From the NCBI RefSeq assembly GCF_014189535.1, contig NZ_CP050308.1:3089001-3153000 (forward strand): a stretch of 64,000 nucleotides of DNA, given 5' to 3'. This DNA is from Rhizobium lusitanum. GTDB taxonomy: Bacteria > Pseudomonadota > Alphaproteobacteria > Rhizobiales > Rhizobiaceae. The notes beneath the pieces are model-generated. The model was not told the origin of the DNA and searched no databases. It saw nothing but the letters and a program-made list of their open reading frames with translations. Position 1 is the stretch's first letter, and every line of letters begins with the position of its first letter. Below, piece by piece: positions 25,129 to 34,665 of the stretch. The translations under genes were made by a program, and so were the position numbers.

Positions 25129-27687
25129 TTATTTGGCGGCCGGGATCTGCTTGTTGTCCTTGCCGGCCTTGGCGTCTGCCGGTGCCGCGTCGTTAGCGGC
25201 GGGCTTGGCATGGCGACGGCGCCAGTCGCCGAGGAACAGCAGGATCGGCGCTGCGATGAAGATCGAAGAGGCGCCGGCGACAAGTATGCCGAACACCATC
25301 GGGATCGCGAAGCTGGAGACGGCGCTGCCGCCCCAGATCGCCATCGGCACCAGCGCCAGGAAGGCGGTGGCGTTGGTATAGAGGCTTCGCGCCAGGGTCT
25401 CGTTGATCGACTTGTCGATGATGTCGCGCAGCGGCATGGATTTATAGAGCCGCATGTTTTCACGCATGCGGTCATAGACCACGACCTTGTCGTTCACTGA
25501 ATATCCCACAAGCGTCAGAATCGCGGCGATGGCCGTCAGGTTGAAATCGAGGCCGGTGATCGCGAAGAAGCCGATCGCCTTGGTGACGTCGAGTACCAGC
25601 GTGACGATGGCGCCGACCGCGAACGGCCATTCGAACCGCACCCAGATGTAGGCGAGCATCGCCAGGCTGGCGATCACGACCGACAGGATACCCGCCCAGG
25701 CAAGCTCGCCCGAGACCTTCGGACCGATGACATCGGTGCCTTCAATGGTCGCGGCCGGGTCGATCTTGGTGATTTCTGCCTTGAGCTTGGTCACCGCGGC
25801 TGTCTGCGCCTCTTCGCCGCCGTCCTGACGCTGGGCGCGGACAAGGATGCTGTTGTTGTCGCCGAAGGACTGCAGTGCGATTTCGCCGAGGCCGAGCGTG
25901 TTCAGGCCCTCGCGGAACGTCGACAAGTCGGCCGCGTCCTTGGTCTTGACCGACATCTGGATGCCGCCGCGGAAATCGACGCCGTAGTTGAGGCCCGGAT
26001 GGATGAACAGTACCACCGAGGCGATCGACAGGATCGCCGAGACGGTGACGCCAAAGAAGCGGGCCTTCATGAAGTGAATGTGCTTGTCATAGGGGCTGAA
26101 GGGGATCAGCGGCCTGATGTTGAGCACCTTCAGCTTGCGGCGACGGGTGATGGCGATCATCACGACGCGCACGAAGGCGACGGAGGTGAACATCGAGATA
26201 ATGAGGCCGAGACCCATGGTGACGGCAAAGCCGCGAACCGGGCCGGAGCCAAAGTAGAATAGGATGGCGGCCGCGATCAGGGCCGTCATGTTGCCGTCGA
26301 TAATCGTCGAATAAGCCTTCCTGAAGCCATTATCGATGGCGGCGAAGGCGGTGCGGCCCTTGCGGGTTTCTTCGCGGATACGCTCGTTGATGAGAACGTT
26401 GGCATCAACCGCAAGGCCGATACCGAGGACGATGCCGGCGATGCCGGGCAGCGTCAGCGTGGCGCCGACCAGCGTCAGGGCCGAGAAGGTCAGGATCGTG
26501 TGGATGAGCAGTGCAACATTGGCGAGGACCCCCCAGGTGCCGTAGAGCACGAAGATGAAGGCGGCAACCAGGACGAAGCCCACCAGGCCGCTGTAGATGC
26601 CCTTCTGGATCGCATCGGCGCCGAGGTCGGCGCCGACGGTGCGTTCTTCGATGACCGTCAGCTTGGCAGGGAGCGCGCCGGCGCGCAGCAGGGCTGCGAG
26701 CGTGGTCGCGCTATCGGCGGTGAAGTTGCCGGAGATCTGGCCCGAACCGCCGGTGATCGGCTCACGGATATTCGGCGCGCTCAGCACCTTGTTGTCGAGC
26801 ACGATGGCGAAAGGCTTGCCGACATTTTCGCGGGTGATTTCCGCAAAACGATTGGCGCCGGCGCTGTCGAAGCGGAAGGTGACGAGCGGCTCATGCGTAT
26901 TTGGGTCGAAGCTGACGCGGGCGTCGGTCAGACGGTCGCCGGATAGCTCGATGCGATCGAGCACTGGATAGCTCTGGCCCTGTTCGTCCTTGAGGATGGT
27001 CACGCCGGGGCCGGGATTGTTCGGATCGACATTGTCGGCGAGCAGATGGAAGGACATCTTCGCGGTCGAGCCGAGAAGCTGGCGCAGGCGCGACGGGTCC
27101 TGCGCGCCCGGAAGCTGCACGAGAACGCGGTTGGGGCCGACACGCTGGATGGTCGGTTCAGCGACGCCCACCTGGTCGACGCGCTTGCGGATGACTTCCA
27201 GGCTCTGCTGGACGGCGGAATCGACGTTGCCGGCGATGCCGGCCCTCGAGAAGGACATGGTGATCGCGCCGCCATTGGGAGCGATCGTCAGGTCGGACTG
27301 ACCGGCCGAAAGACCGGATGTGATCGTGTTGGCAAGCGTCTGCAACTGGGTCACCGCATCGCCGCTCTGCGTGGGATCGGTGAGCGTTACCACGATCTGG
27401 TCGCCGTTGCGGACGATCGAGCGGGTCAGGATGTTCTTGTCGCGCAGGACGCGGCGCGAATCCTGCTGCAAGGATTGCAGCCGGCCATTGGTCAGATCCT
27501 TCTCATCGACTTCGAGGACGAGATAGGAGCCGCCGCGAAGGTCGAGGCCGAGCGGTACCTGGCTATGCGGCAGCCAGTTTGGGATTTTGCTGAGGGTCGA
27601 CTGCGGAAGTACGTTCGGCAAGGCAACGAGAAAGCCAAGCACGATGATCACCGAGTAGAGTGCCACCAGCCATCGTGAAGTGCGCAT
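25129..27687 (-). CDS. secDF: Protein translocase SecDF (natural fusion)
   Basis: An 852-residue fusion of SecD and SecF, the inner-membrane proton-driven partners of SecYEG. The SecD half begins with a membrane helix (LVALYSVIIVLGFLVALPNVL) and the motif VPLGLDLRGGSYLVLEV; the SecF half restarts near residue 530 with a second helix and LNYGVDFRGGIQMSV. Each half has the large periplasmic domain and a block of membrane helices. A single continuous frame shows that the fusion is real. No yajC gene is adjacent, unlike many SecD operons. Start ATG 27687 follows CCAAGGATTATAATACCC on the minus strand. Confidence 0.95.
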   Translation of the reverse strand: MRTSRWLVALYSVIIVLGFLVALPNVLPQSTLSKIPNWLPHSQVPLGLDLRGGSYLVLEVDEKDLTNGRLQSLQQDSRRVLRDKNILTRSIVRNGDQIVVTLTDPTQSGDAVTQLQTLANTITSGLSAGQSDLTIAPNGGAITMSFSRAGIAGNVDSAVQQSLEVIRKRVDQVGVAEPTIQRVGPNRVLVQLPGAQDPSRLRQLLGSTAKMSFHLLADNVDPNNPGPGVTILKDEQGQSYPVLDRIELSGDRLTDARVSFDPNTHEPLVTFRFDSAGANRFAEITRENVGKPFAIVLDNKVLSAPNIREPITGGSGQISGNFTADSATTLAALLRAGALPAKLTVIEERTVGADLGADAIQKGIYSGLVGFVLVAAFIFVLYGTWGVLANVALLIHTILTFSALTLVGATLTLPGIAGIVLGIGLAVDANVLINERIREETRKGRTAFAAIDNGFRKAYSTIIDGNMTALIAAAILFYFGSGPVRGFAVTMGLGLIISMFTSVAFVRVVMIAITRRRKLKVLNIRPLIPFSPYDKHIHFMKARFFGVTVSAILSIASVVLFIHPGLNYGVDFRGGIQMSVKTKDAADLSTFREGLNTLGLGEIALQSFGDNNSILVRAQRQDGGEEAQTAAVTKLKAEITKIDPAATIEGTDVIGPKVSGELAWAGILSVVIASLAMLAYIWVRFEWPFAVGAIVTLVLDVTKAIGFFAITGLDFNLTAIAAILTLVGYSVNDKVVVYDRMRENMRLYKSMPLRDIIDKSINETLARSLYTNATAFLALVPMAIWGGSAVSSFAIPMVFGILVAGASSIFIAAPILLFLGDWRRRHAKPAANDAAPADAKAGKDNKQIPAAK

Positions 27688-27718
27688 GGGTATTATAATC
27701 CTTGGAAATACGCTGATG

Positions 27719-27737
27719 CCAGCGGCCGGGCCGCTGG
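27719..27737 (-). other. GC-rich hairpin in the secDF leader
   Basis: CCAGCGGC, loop CGG, GCCGCTGG, 32 bases upstream of the secDF start codon. It could end the upstream transcript or be part of the leader RNA; no T-run follows. Confidence 0.35.
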
Positions 27738-27783
27738 AGGACGTAGGTCATGTCGGGGATGCGCCGACGGGCGCGTTAACCGG

Positions 27784-28203
27784 TCAGACGAAGCTGGCCG
27801 GCGGCGCGCGGGCGAGATAGGCGCGAAATGTAAAGATTTCCGGCCGCGTGACGTCGCCGCGATCGCGCGGCTGCCAAGTGCTGACGAGAAGTCCGAAAGA
27901 TGGGATGGCCGCGAGCGTTACCGGCCCGATATCATGCCAGGTGGCTTTCGGCAGGGCCGTGCGGTCGGAGACCACAATGCCGCGCAACGGATCGCGCTGG
28001 GCGATATAAAGCGGCTGGCTGTCCCTGCCGGAGGAAAAGGCTTCCGCATCCGCCCGCGCGGCGAGATTGATGCCACCGCCAAGCGCCAGTCCGAGATAGG
28101 CGAAGAAAGCGACGAACAGCGAGGCAATCACGCGCGTTCCGGCGTGGTGTTTCCTCTCATCGTTCTCTTCGTTGTCGGCGGCGCCGAATTCGAACGGGTT
28201 CAA
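27784..28203 (-). CDS. Small membrane protein of unknown function
   Basis: I do not recognise a family. The frame gives 139 residues: a charged N-terminus, one hydrophobic segment (VIASLFVAFFAYLGLALGGGINLAA, about 27-50), then a soluble part. The start at 28203 is TTG with only a distant GAAGG; an internal GTG before the hydrophobic segment is possible. It lies 15 bases after the antiporter gene on the same strand, so the two are probably co-transcribed. The reading frame has good rhizobial codon character, but it could still be a chance frame. Confidence 0.5.
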   Translation of the reverse strand: MNPFEFGAADNEENDERKHHAGTRVIASLFVAFFAYLGLALGGGINLAARADAEAFSSGRDSQPLYIAQRDPLRGIVVSDRTALPKATWHDIGPVTLAAIPSFGLLVSTWQPRDRGDVTRPEIFTFRAYLARAPPASFV

Positions 28204-28218
28204 CGGTTATAAAGGCCT

Positions 28219-30072
28219 TCATTCCTTCGCCGGAGCAGATTCCGACGGCTCGGTCATGATATCAGGACGCTCCGCGTCTTCATAGTGCGGCCTGTCATGA
28301 TGCACTTGAGCCAGCCGGTCAACCATGCCCAGTGCAATTTCCCGCTCTCCCATGATGACGGTATCGGCGCCATATTGCTTCAGCACGTCGATTTCGGCGT
28401 CGGAATGGGCGCGGGCGACGATCAGGATCGACGGGTTGATGGCGCGCGCCTGTTCCGCCGCGCTGCAGGCTTCGAAGGTGTTCGGAATGGCGATGACCAG
28501 GCTGCGGGCCTCGGCGATGTTTGCATATCCGAGGGTCTTCGCGGAGGCTGCATTGCCGTAGATCGTCTCGATCCCCGCCTGCTTGAGTTCGGCGATGCGC
28601 TTCTCCGCATCCTCGATGACCACGAAGGGCGTGCCGGACGATTTCAGGTTTTCCCCGACGATGCTGCCGACGCGGCCGTAACCGATCAGGATGGCATGGC
28701 CGGTGAGCGTAACCGTGCGTTCCTCCTCGTCGACGATGACGGGGGCCGGCTGTTCGGCGGCAGCAGGCTGGGTCTCGCCCGTCGTGGGTTGATCGACCTG
28801 TGCGGTGGACTCGATGGTCTCCGGCACCTCGCTCGGGCGCTTGCCGTCCAGTCTCTTTCGCAGCCAGTCGCAACCGAAAAAGACAAGCGGATTGAGAATG
28901 ATCGAGATGATCGCGCCACCGAGAATAAGGTCACGGCCTTCACTCGGCAATAGGCCGAGCTCGACGCCGAGGGCCGCGAGGATGAAGGAGAATTCGCCGA
29001 TCTGCGCCAGACTGGCCGAGATGATTAATGCCGTACTCATCGGCTTGCGGAAGGCCAGAACTATGAAGAAGGCGGCGGCCGATTTGCCGATGACGATGAT
29101 GAAAACGGTCGCCAGCAGCGGCAGCGGGTTTTCGATCAGGATGTTGGGATCGAACAGCATGCCAACCGAGACAAAGAACAGCACGGCGAAAGCATCGCGC
29201 AGCGGTAGGCTCTCCTGTGCCGCCCGGTGGCTGAGCTCGCTTTCCGCCAGGATCATGCCGGCGAAGAAGGCGCCGAGCGCCAGCGACACGCCGAAGAGTT
29301 TCGCAGCCCCGAAGGCAACGCCAAGTGCGATGGCAAGGACGCCGAGACGGAAGAGCTCGCGCGAACCTGTATGGGCGATGCGATGCAGGATCCAGGGAAT
29401 GACCCGCCGGCCGACGACCAGCATCAGTCCGACGAAGGCGGCGACCTTGAAGAGCGTCATGGCGATGATGCCGGTGAGGCCCATATCGAGGCCGAACAAC
29501 CGGTTGATGCCGGCTGATAGCGGCTCGACCGCGCCATGGCCGTCGCCGGAAATGCTGGCGGCGGCGGGAATGAGGACGAGGGCCAGCACCATGGCCAGAT
29601 CCTCGACGATCAGCCATCCAACAGCGATCTTGCCGCGCTCGGTCTCGATCAGGCGCCGTTCCTGCAGGGCTTTTAGGAGAACGACTGTTGAAGCGACGGA
29701 GAGCGCGAGGCCGAAGACCAGGCTGCCGCCGAGCGGCCAGCCCATCAGCGCGCCGAGCCCCCAGCCGAGCAGGGTGGCAAAGCCGATCTGGACGATCGCG
29801 CCGGGAACGGCGATGCCGCGCACCGATAGCAGGTCCTTCAGCGAGAAATGCAGGCCGACGCCGAACATCAGGAGAATGACGCCGATCTCGGCCAGCTCCG
29901 GCGCAAGGCTCTGGTCAGCGACGAAGCCCGGCGTATGCGGGCCTGCAAGCACGCCGGCGATGAGATAACCGACAAGCGGCGGCAGTTTAAAGCGATTGGC
30001 GATGGCGCCAAAAATGAATGCCAGCACAAGGCCCATGACGATGGTCGAAATCAAAGGCGTGTCGTGTGGCAT
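28219..30072 (-). CDS. CPA2-family monovalent cation/proton antiporter with RCK domain
   Basis: This 617-residue inner-membrane protein is of the KefB/YbaL type. About 12 hydrophobic segments (residues 1-390) form the Na+/H+ exchanger domain. An acidic linker follows, then a TrkA-N/RCK nucleotide-binding domain beginning GHAILIGYGRVGSIVGENL (near residue 455). Such proteins exchange K+ or Na+ for protons, with the RCK domain sensing NAD(H) or ligands. YbaL-like rather than glutathione-gated Kef is my preference, because no KefF/KefG partner is nearby. It is divergent from a small XRE regulator. Confidence 0.9.
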   Translation of the reverse strand: MPHDTPLISTIVMGLVLAFIFGAIANRFKLPPLVGYLIAGVLAGPHTPGFVADQSLAPELAEIGVILLMFGVGLHFSLKDLLSVRGIAVPGAIVQIGFATLLGWGLGALMGWPLGGSLVFGLALSVASTVVLLKALQERRLIETERGKIAVGWLIVEDLAMVLALVLIPAAASISGDGHGAVEPLSAGINRLFGLDMGLTGIIAMTLFKVAAFVGLMLVVGRRVIPWILHRIAHTGSRELFRLGVLAIALGVAFGAAKLFGVSLALGAFFAGMILAESELSHRAAQESLPLRDAFAVLFFVSVGMLFDPNILIENPLPLLATVFIIVIGKSAAAFFIVLAFRKPMSTALIISASLAQIGEFSFILAALGVELGLLPSEGRDLILGGAIISIILNPLVFFGCDWLRKRLDGKRPSEVPETIESTAQVDQPTTGETQPAAAEQPAPVIVDEEERTVTLTGHAILIGYGRVGSIVGENLKSSGTPFVVIEDAEKRIAELKQAGIETIYGNAASAKTLGYANIAEARSLVIAIPNTFEACSAAEQARAINPSILIVARAHSDAEIDVLKQYGADTVIMGEREIALGMVDRLAQVHHDRPHYEDAERPDIMTEPSESAPAKE

Positions 30073-30175
30073 GAGCCATCTCCTCGATACTGGAAATCCC
30101 GCGCAGTTTATGACATATTTGGCTTATGTTGACCAATATGGGTGGTTTTTGATTGTGAATCAAGGCAATAAACCA

Positions 30176-30421
30176 ATGATTCTCACTCCTGCTCTCTGCC
30201 GAGCGGCGCGTGGGCTGCTGGACTGGACACAGTCGGACATCGCTGAGCGGGCCGGCGTGTCACGAAGCACCATTCGTGACTACGAGGGCGGTCATCATGA
30301 TATTCACCGGGCAACGGAAGCGCAATTGCGCCTCGCCTTCGAAGAGGGCGGCGTCGTCTTCGCGGAAATGCCGGAGCTTGGCTGGGGCGTCTGTCTGCGC
30401 CGCACCTCGCATCAGGGGTAA
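30176..30421 (+). CDS. Small XRE-family DNA-binding protein
   Basis: An 81-residue helix-turn-helix protein: MILTPALCRAARGLLDWTQSDIAERAGVSRSTIRDYEGG is a Cro/C1-type fold with the recognition helix VSRSTIRDYE. It has the short, domain-only form frequent in rhizobia, ending in an IrrE-less tail EEGGVVFAEMPELGWGV. ATG 30176 is chosen; the longer upstream frame from 29996 would read back into the antiporter gene. It is divergent from the antiporter (103-base gap) and may regulate it; this is inference. Confidence 0.75.
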   Translation: MILTPALCRAARGLLDWTQSDIAERAGVSRSTIRDYEGGHHDIHRATEAQLRLAFEEGGVVFAEMPELGWGVCLRRTSHQG

Positions 30422-30429
30422 GGCCAGGC

Positions 30430-31926
30430 TTAGGGATTGGGCGTCAGGCAGGCTGGCGAAACGCGATAGGCGTAGATCGTCTTGCCCTTCTTGTAGCCGA
30501 ACTCGGGCGACCAGCTCTTGATCAGTTCCGATTGACCAGCCGTGCAATCGAGCGGCGCGTCGTCGACATAGAGCACATCGGCGGTCGTATTCGCGGGCAG
30601 GGAGAAATTCTGCTCGTAATAGCTCTTCGGGAAGCCGCCGAAGTTGCGGGCATGGATGCGATAGGGCTGGCCCTTCAGCGTATAGAACAAGTCACCGAGA
30701 ATATCCCGGTCGCTGGAGACGATGTCGGGCAAGTTCGCCTTGGTGGCGATATCGGCGACCTCCAGGCTGATGGCGCTGCGGCCGACATAGCGCTTCATCA
30801 CCAGATCGCCGTTTGGCAGCTTGATGTCATAGGCAAGGACGGTGAGCACCGGCAGCAGGAAGGCGATGACGGCGCCGATGATCAGCGAAACGACGAGACC
30901 CTTCTTCGTCAGGCGATAGAGAATCCAGACGGCGAGGATGGTGCCGGCGGCATAGGCGGCGACCGCCCAATTGGCATAGGCCTTGGCGAACAGCGCCTGT
31001 AGCGTGATCATGGCGACGACCGGAACTGACAGCCAGATGAGCAGCTTTTCCCCGTCGTCGCTTTTCCCGCGGATCATCCGCCAGGTGGCCCAGAGCATGG
31101 CATAGAAGATGACGGGGCCAACGACGCCGAATTGCGCGCCGAGGAAGGCGAGACCGCCGAGCAGGTGCTGCACCAGCCCGCCGCTATTGCCCTCGCCATT
31201 CCAACGGGCGATGCTCTCGGTATGACGCACCGTCGCTGCGTCATGGGCAAAGTTCCACCAGAGGTTAGGGAAAACGACGATGGCGCCGACGATGGCGGCG
31301 ATGATTACGTCGCGCCAGGCAATGCGCACCGACCGCAGCGTCAGCATGGCAATGCCGACGCCCGGCAGCAGGAAAAGTACCGAATATTTCGTCAGGAAGG
31401 CGATGCCGAGGCTGGCACCGAGGATTAGTGCCTCAAGGACGGACGAGCGCCGGGTGAGGCCAAGAAAAGCCCAGATCGCGATGGTGACGAACAGGATCTG
31501 GATCGTATCGGTCGATACCAGCACCGCCGACAGCGAGGCGGCCGGCAGGGTGACGAAGATGACGCCAACCCATGGCGCGATCTCTTCTCCCGTATCCCCG
31601 GCAAACAGCCGTCGCGTCGTCAGCATCAGCATCAGCGCGGTGGCAAGATGAAAGAGCGGCGCGGAAACGCGAATCCAGAAGGTCGAGTCCGATCCCGATA
31701 GCGCATTGAAGACGCGGATCACCCAGGCGATCATCGGTGGTTTGGAATAATAGCCGAAATCCAGGTTCTGTCCCCAGAACCAGTATTGGGCCTCGTCGAC
31801 GAACAAATCTGTCCTGTTGAAGACGAGCATGATCACGCGCCAAAGCGTGACACCGAAGATGATGGTGAGACCAAGCCGCAGTGAAAGCTTCTGGTCGCTT
31901 GTTTCGGAGTAGGTCGTATCGGACAT
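30430..31926 (-). CDS. Glycosyltransferase family 39 (ArnT/PMT-like) membrane protein
   Basis: A 498-residue polytopic membrane protein. The first periplasmic loop holds the acidic GT39 motif DLFVDEAQYWFWGQNLDFGYYSKPPMIAWVIRVF, and about 11 further hydrophobic segments precede a soluble C-terminal part. Members move a sugar from a polyprenyl-phosphate carrier onto lipid A, polysaccharide or protein. The C-terminal domain differs between subfamilies and is not diagnostic by eye. It converges with the small XRE gene, eight bases apart. Confidence 0.87.
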   Translation of the reverse strand: MSDTTYSETSDQKLSLRLGLTIIFGVTLWRVIMLVFNRTDLFVDEAQYWFWGQNLDFGYYSKPPMIAWVIRVFNALSGSDSTFWIRVSAPLFHLATALMLMLTTRRLFAGDTGEEIAPWVGVIFVTLPAASLSAVLVSTDTIQILFVTIAIWAFLGLTRRSSVLEALILGASLGIAFLTKYSVLFLLPGVGIAMLTLRSVRIAWRDVIIAAIVGAIVVFPNLWWNFAHDAATVRHTESIARWNGEGNSGGLVQHLLGGLAFLGAQFGVVGPVIFYAMLWATWRMIRGKSDDGEKLLIWLSVPVVAMITLQALFAKAYANWAVAAYAAGTILAVWILYRLTKKGLVVSLIIGAVIAFLLPVLTVLAYDIKLPNGDLVMKRYVGRSAISLEVADIATKANLPDIVSSDRDILGDLFYTLKGQPYRIHARNFGGFPKSYYEQNFSLPANTTADVLYVDDAPLDCTAGQSELIKSWSPEFGYKKGKTIYAYRVSPACLTPNP

Positions 31927-32659
31927 TGACAGGTCGATCTCGGTGCCGGGTCGTGAGGCTTCATACGGAACTATCGAGCTCGACGCCAGCTCCCGACACG
32001 AGGGAAAGACGGCGAAAAGCGCGGCGTGATGCCGCGCTCATAGGACCCTTTCATGAGGGATTTGTGTCGCTTATCGGCGTTGGGGAGGAATTTCAGAGGA
32101 CCCGTGGGGAGCTCTTCACCCGCACTTGTTCGAGGCGGCTCAGAAATGTGAAGGCGACAAGCGTCATGCCGGCGGTCAACAGGGCAGTCAAACCAAGAAC
32201 AATCATTGCTCTCTCCACATCGACATCGAAGGTGTCTCTACTTGCAGGATTAAAGCATGAAGCTTGCCTGTGACTTGCGATCAGCCCGGGTTTTACTCCA
32301 ATCGACCACCCACGGAAATTGAACCGGAAACAGTTCAGATTAAAACGGAGAAGCCAGCGACCCATATTAACCTTCAAGCAAGGAATTAACCATAAACATG
32401 GAAGCTGCACGTCGGAATGGGAAAATTGTTACTCGTTCTCACCAGGCATGAAGCCGCCCCGTCGTACCGGGCCAGATCCGGTATCAATCTCATCAAACAG
32501 GTCCGGGAACAGACTTTGATGAACGAGCGAGCTTCAGTGTGCCGCGATCAACGGATCGGCGGCGACGTGTGTCTTTCCTCGTCCTCTCATAGCGTCTGAA
32601 CCCGATCATCAGCGGTTTCGCCGGGGCTCTTTGCGCCCGGCAGTTCGGCAGGGGCAATT
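31927..32659. other. Long intergenic region before the chemotaxis operon
   Basis: These 733 bases hold one short supported minus-strand ORF (32093-32206). The middle, 32250-32450, is AT-rich and carries TTAACC motifs at 32367-32372 and 32386-32391, the latter extended to TTAACCAT, close to the CtrA half-site. The chemotaxis promoter should lie within about 32350-32640. A weak inverted repeat TACCGG-N7-CCGGTA near 32465-32483 is also present. Confidence 0.5.
32093..32206 (-). CDS. 37-residue single-pass membrane ORF
   Basis: From ATG 32206 the frame encodes a hydrophobic segment MIVLGLTALLTAGMTLVAF followed by the basic tail SRLEQVRVKSSPRVL, so one helix with an N-out or N-in hairpin-free topology. 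GTGGAGAGAGCA directly before the ATG is a strong ribosome binding site. No named family is recognised. A longer upstream extension in the same frame (GTG 32410) lacks a binding site and has a poor composition. It is too short for most gene callers; a real small protein is likely but unproven. Confidence 0.5.
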   Translation of the reverse strand: MIVLGLTALLTAGMTLVAFTFLSRLEQVRVKSSPRVL

Positions 32660-34306
32660 TTGGCGCAGGATTCGCCTTCAGATCAGGCAGGGCGGGCGCA
32701 GGCGGGAAGCCTTCGCGACCGCTTGCGTTTTGCGGGGCTCGCCGCCGAGCAATGCGAGATCGTGCGCCGCAATCGGCCCATGCTCGAGACCCATTTAAAA
32801 GCGGGCCTGCGCGATCTCTTTCACCGTTTCCAGACCTTTCCGGATGCCGCCCGCAATTTTGCCAGCGAAAGCCAGCTCGAACGGCTGCAGGATTTGCAGT
32901 CCTCGCACTGGGACGTGCTGACGGATGCCCGCTTCGACAGTCTCTATGCCGAGCGCGTCAAGGTTCTCTCTGACACCGAAAGCAAGATGGGGCTCGATCC
33001 GCGCTGGCATGTCGCCGGCCATGGGGTGGTCCTGGAGCATATTCTGGCCGGCATCGTCGACGAGATGGGTGGCCGGGCCATCCTGCCCGCAACCAAGCGC
33101 CGCGCCCATGATCTGAGCGAGCTGGTCAAGGCCGCCATCCGCCTTGTCATGGTCGATGTCGAAATCGCGGTCTCGCTGCGCTTCAACGAGTTACGCCTCA
33201 ACCATCAACGCGCGCTCGCCGATCAGCGGACCGCCGATCAGGCAGAAGTGGCCGGCCTCTTCGCCGATGTCGTCCAGGGCCTTGCCGAGCGCGATCTTAC
33301 CGTCCGCATGCCGGCCGATGCCCCTCCGGCCTACGCCGAATTGGTGGAAGCGCTGAACGCCGCATTGGGTGATATCCAGCAGCAATTTACGGCGCTGTCC
33401 GGCGGCGTACAGGCGGCCGAAGCGGCGACGAATGCCATCGCTCGCGATTCCCGATCCCTCGCTCAAGATTCCACGGAGCAATCCAAGGGGCTTGCCACCT
33501 CCGCGAGACAGCTTGCCGAACTCGCCGATCAGGTTCGCGGCAATGCGACAAGCACCCGGTCGGCCGAGCGCGCCGCCGCCTCCACGCGCGTTGCGGTCGA
33601 AGACAGCGGTCAGGTCGTCGGCCAGGCCATCTCCGCCATGGCCGATATCGAGACGTCGGCCGAAAAGATCGGCCAGATCATCGGCGTCATTGACGAGATC
33701 GCTTTTCAGACCAATCTGCTGGCGCTCAACGCCGGTATCGAAGCGGCGCGCGCTGGTGACAGCGGTCGTGGCTTCGCTGTCGTCGCACAGGAAGTTCGCG
33801 CTCTCGCCCAGCGCTCTGCCGATGCCGCCCGCGAGATCAAGGTGCTGGTGACGGGCACCAAGGCGCAGGTTGACGCCGGTGTGCGAATGGTCGGTCGCAC
33901 GCAGGAGGCGATCGGCAGCATCGTCCGCCAGGTGACCGATATCAACGACGCCATCTCCGGCATTGCCGCCGCCACCGACGAACAGGCCGCGGGCCTGCGC
34001 AGCCTGACGGTTGAAATCGGCAGCCTCAGCGAACGCGCTTCCGCTGCCGGAAGCCTCGCCGATCGTTCGGGACAGGGCGCTGATCACCTCCATGACACCA
34101 TCCTCGACCTCGGCCGCACCATCCGCGAATTCCGCCTTGAGCGCGAACGACGCCATGCCGTGGCACCACGCCCGGCGGTCGATGCGCAACGTTTGCCAGC
34201 CCCTCGGCGGGACGAATTCTTCGCCCGGCGTGAGCAGGACGAGGCTGTCGAATTCGACTTTCCGCCTCGCAGGGCAGCAGCCGGGGGCGAACGGAATGCT
34301 TATTGA
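32660..34306 (+). CDS. icpA: Cytoplasmic chemoreceptor IcpA (globin-coupled sensor plus MCP signalling domain)
   Basis: A 548-residue soluble chemoreceptor without membrane helices. Residues about 20-180 look like a globin-coupled sensor domain ([19 protein letters not shown] ... [20 protein letters not shown]). A short linker follows, then a methyl-accepting signalling domain whose hairpin tip is [23 protein letters not shown] (about 350-372). In the globin motif the usual proximal His (HxxIGL) appears replaced by E107. The start is TTG 32660, chosen for AGGGG six bases before it; no suitable ATG exists nearby. It is first in the che operon, as in Sinorhizobium. Confidence 0.9.
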   Translation: MAQDSPSDQAGRAQAGSLRDRLRFAGLAAEQCEIVRRNRPMLETHLKAGLRDLFHRFQTFPDAARNFASESQLERLQDLQSSHWDVLTDARFDSLYAERVKVLSDTESKMGLDPRWHVAGHGVVLEHILAGIVDEMGGRAILPATKRRAHDLSELVKAAIRLVMVDVEIAVSLRFNELRLNHQRALADQRTADQAEVAGLFADVVQGLAERDLTVRMPADAPPAYAELVEALNAALGDIQQQFTALSGGVQAAEAATNAIARDSRSLAQDSTEQSKGLATSARQLAELADQVRGNATSTRSAERAAASTRVAVEDSGQVVGQAISAMADIETSAEKIGQIIGVIDEIAFQTNLLALNAGIEAARAGDSGRGFAVVAQEVRALAQRSADAAREIKVLVTGTKAQVDAGVRMVGRTQEAIGSIVRQVTDINDAISGIAAATDEQAAGLRSLTVEIGSLSERASAAGSLADRSGQGADHLHDTILDLGRTIREFRLERERRHAVAPRPAVDAQRLPAPRRDEFFARREQDEAVEFDFPPRRAAAGGERNAY

Positions 34307-34368
34307 CCTCTCTATTTCATGCGCATGCGGGCGATTGAACTCGATTTTAAGCAACAAGGATTGAAGCG

Positions 34369-34665
34369 ATGGCGAGCAGGAAAGGCGAAAAGACAGTCAG
34401 TCTGGCCGCGGTGCTGGACCTCAACGAGGCCTCGGCGCTTCGCGGCAAGTTGATGGGGTTGCGCGGCGGCAACGTCGCGATCGATGCCTCCGGCGTCGAA
34501 AGGATCGGCGCCTTGTGCATTCAGGTCCTCATGGCCGCTGCCAAGACTTGGGATGAAGACAAGCTGTCCTTCACCTTTTCGAAGGTGTCGGACGCATTTC
34601 AAAAAACGATGCAGATGATCGGTATCGACATCGATCACCTGCTTGCCAAGGAGATCCGGCAATGA
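34369..34665 (+). CDS. cheS: CheS, small STAS-like chemotaxis protein
   Basis: A 98-residue protein with a STAS-like pattern: VSLAAVLDLNEASALRGKLMGLRGGNVAIDASGVERIGALCIQVLMAAAKTW. In Sinorhizobium meliloti the homologous second gene of the operon, cheS, encodes a protein that binds CheA and speeds loss of phosphate from CheY1 by tightening the CheA-CheY1 interaction. Position between icpA and cheY1 fits exactly. The stop overlaps the cheY1 start by four bases (ATGA), showing translational coupling. No separate catalytic residues are evident. Confidence 0.85.
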   Translation: MASRKGEKTVSLAAVLDLNEASALRGKLMGLRGGNVAIDASGVERIGALCIQVLMAAAKTWDEDKLSFTFSKVSDAFQKTMQMIGIDIDHLLAKEIRQ

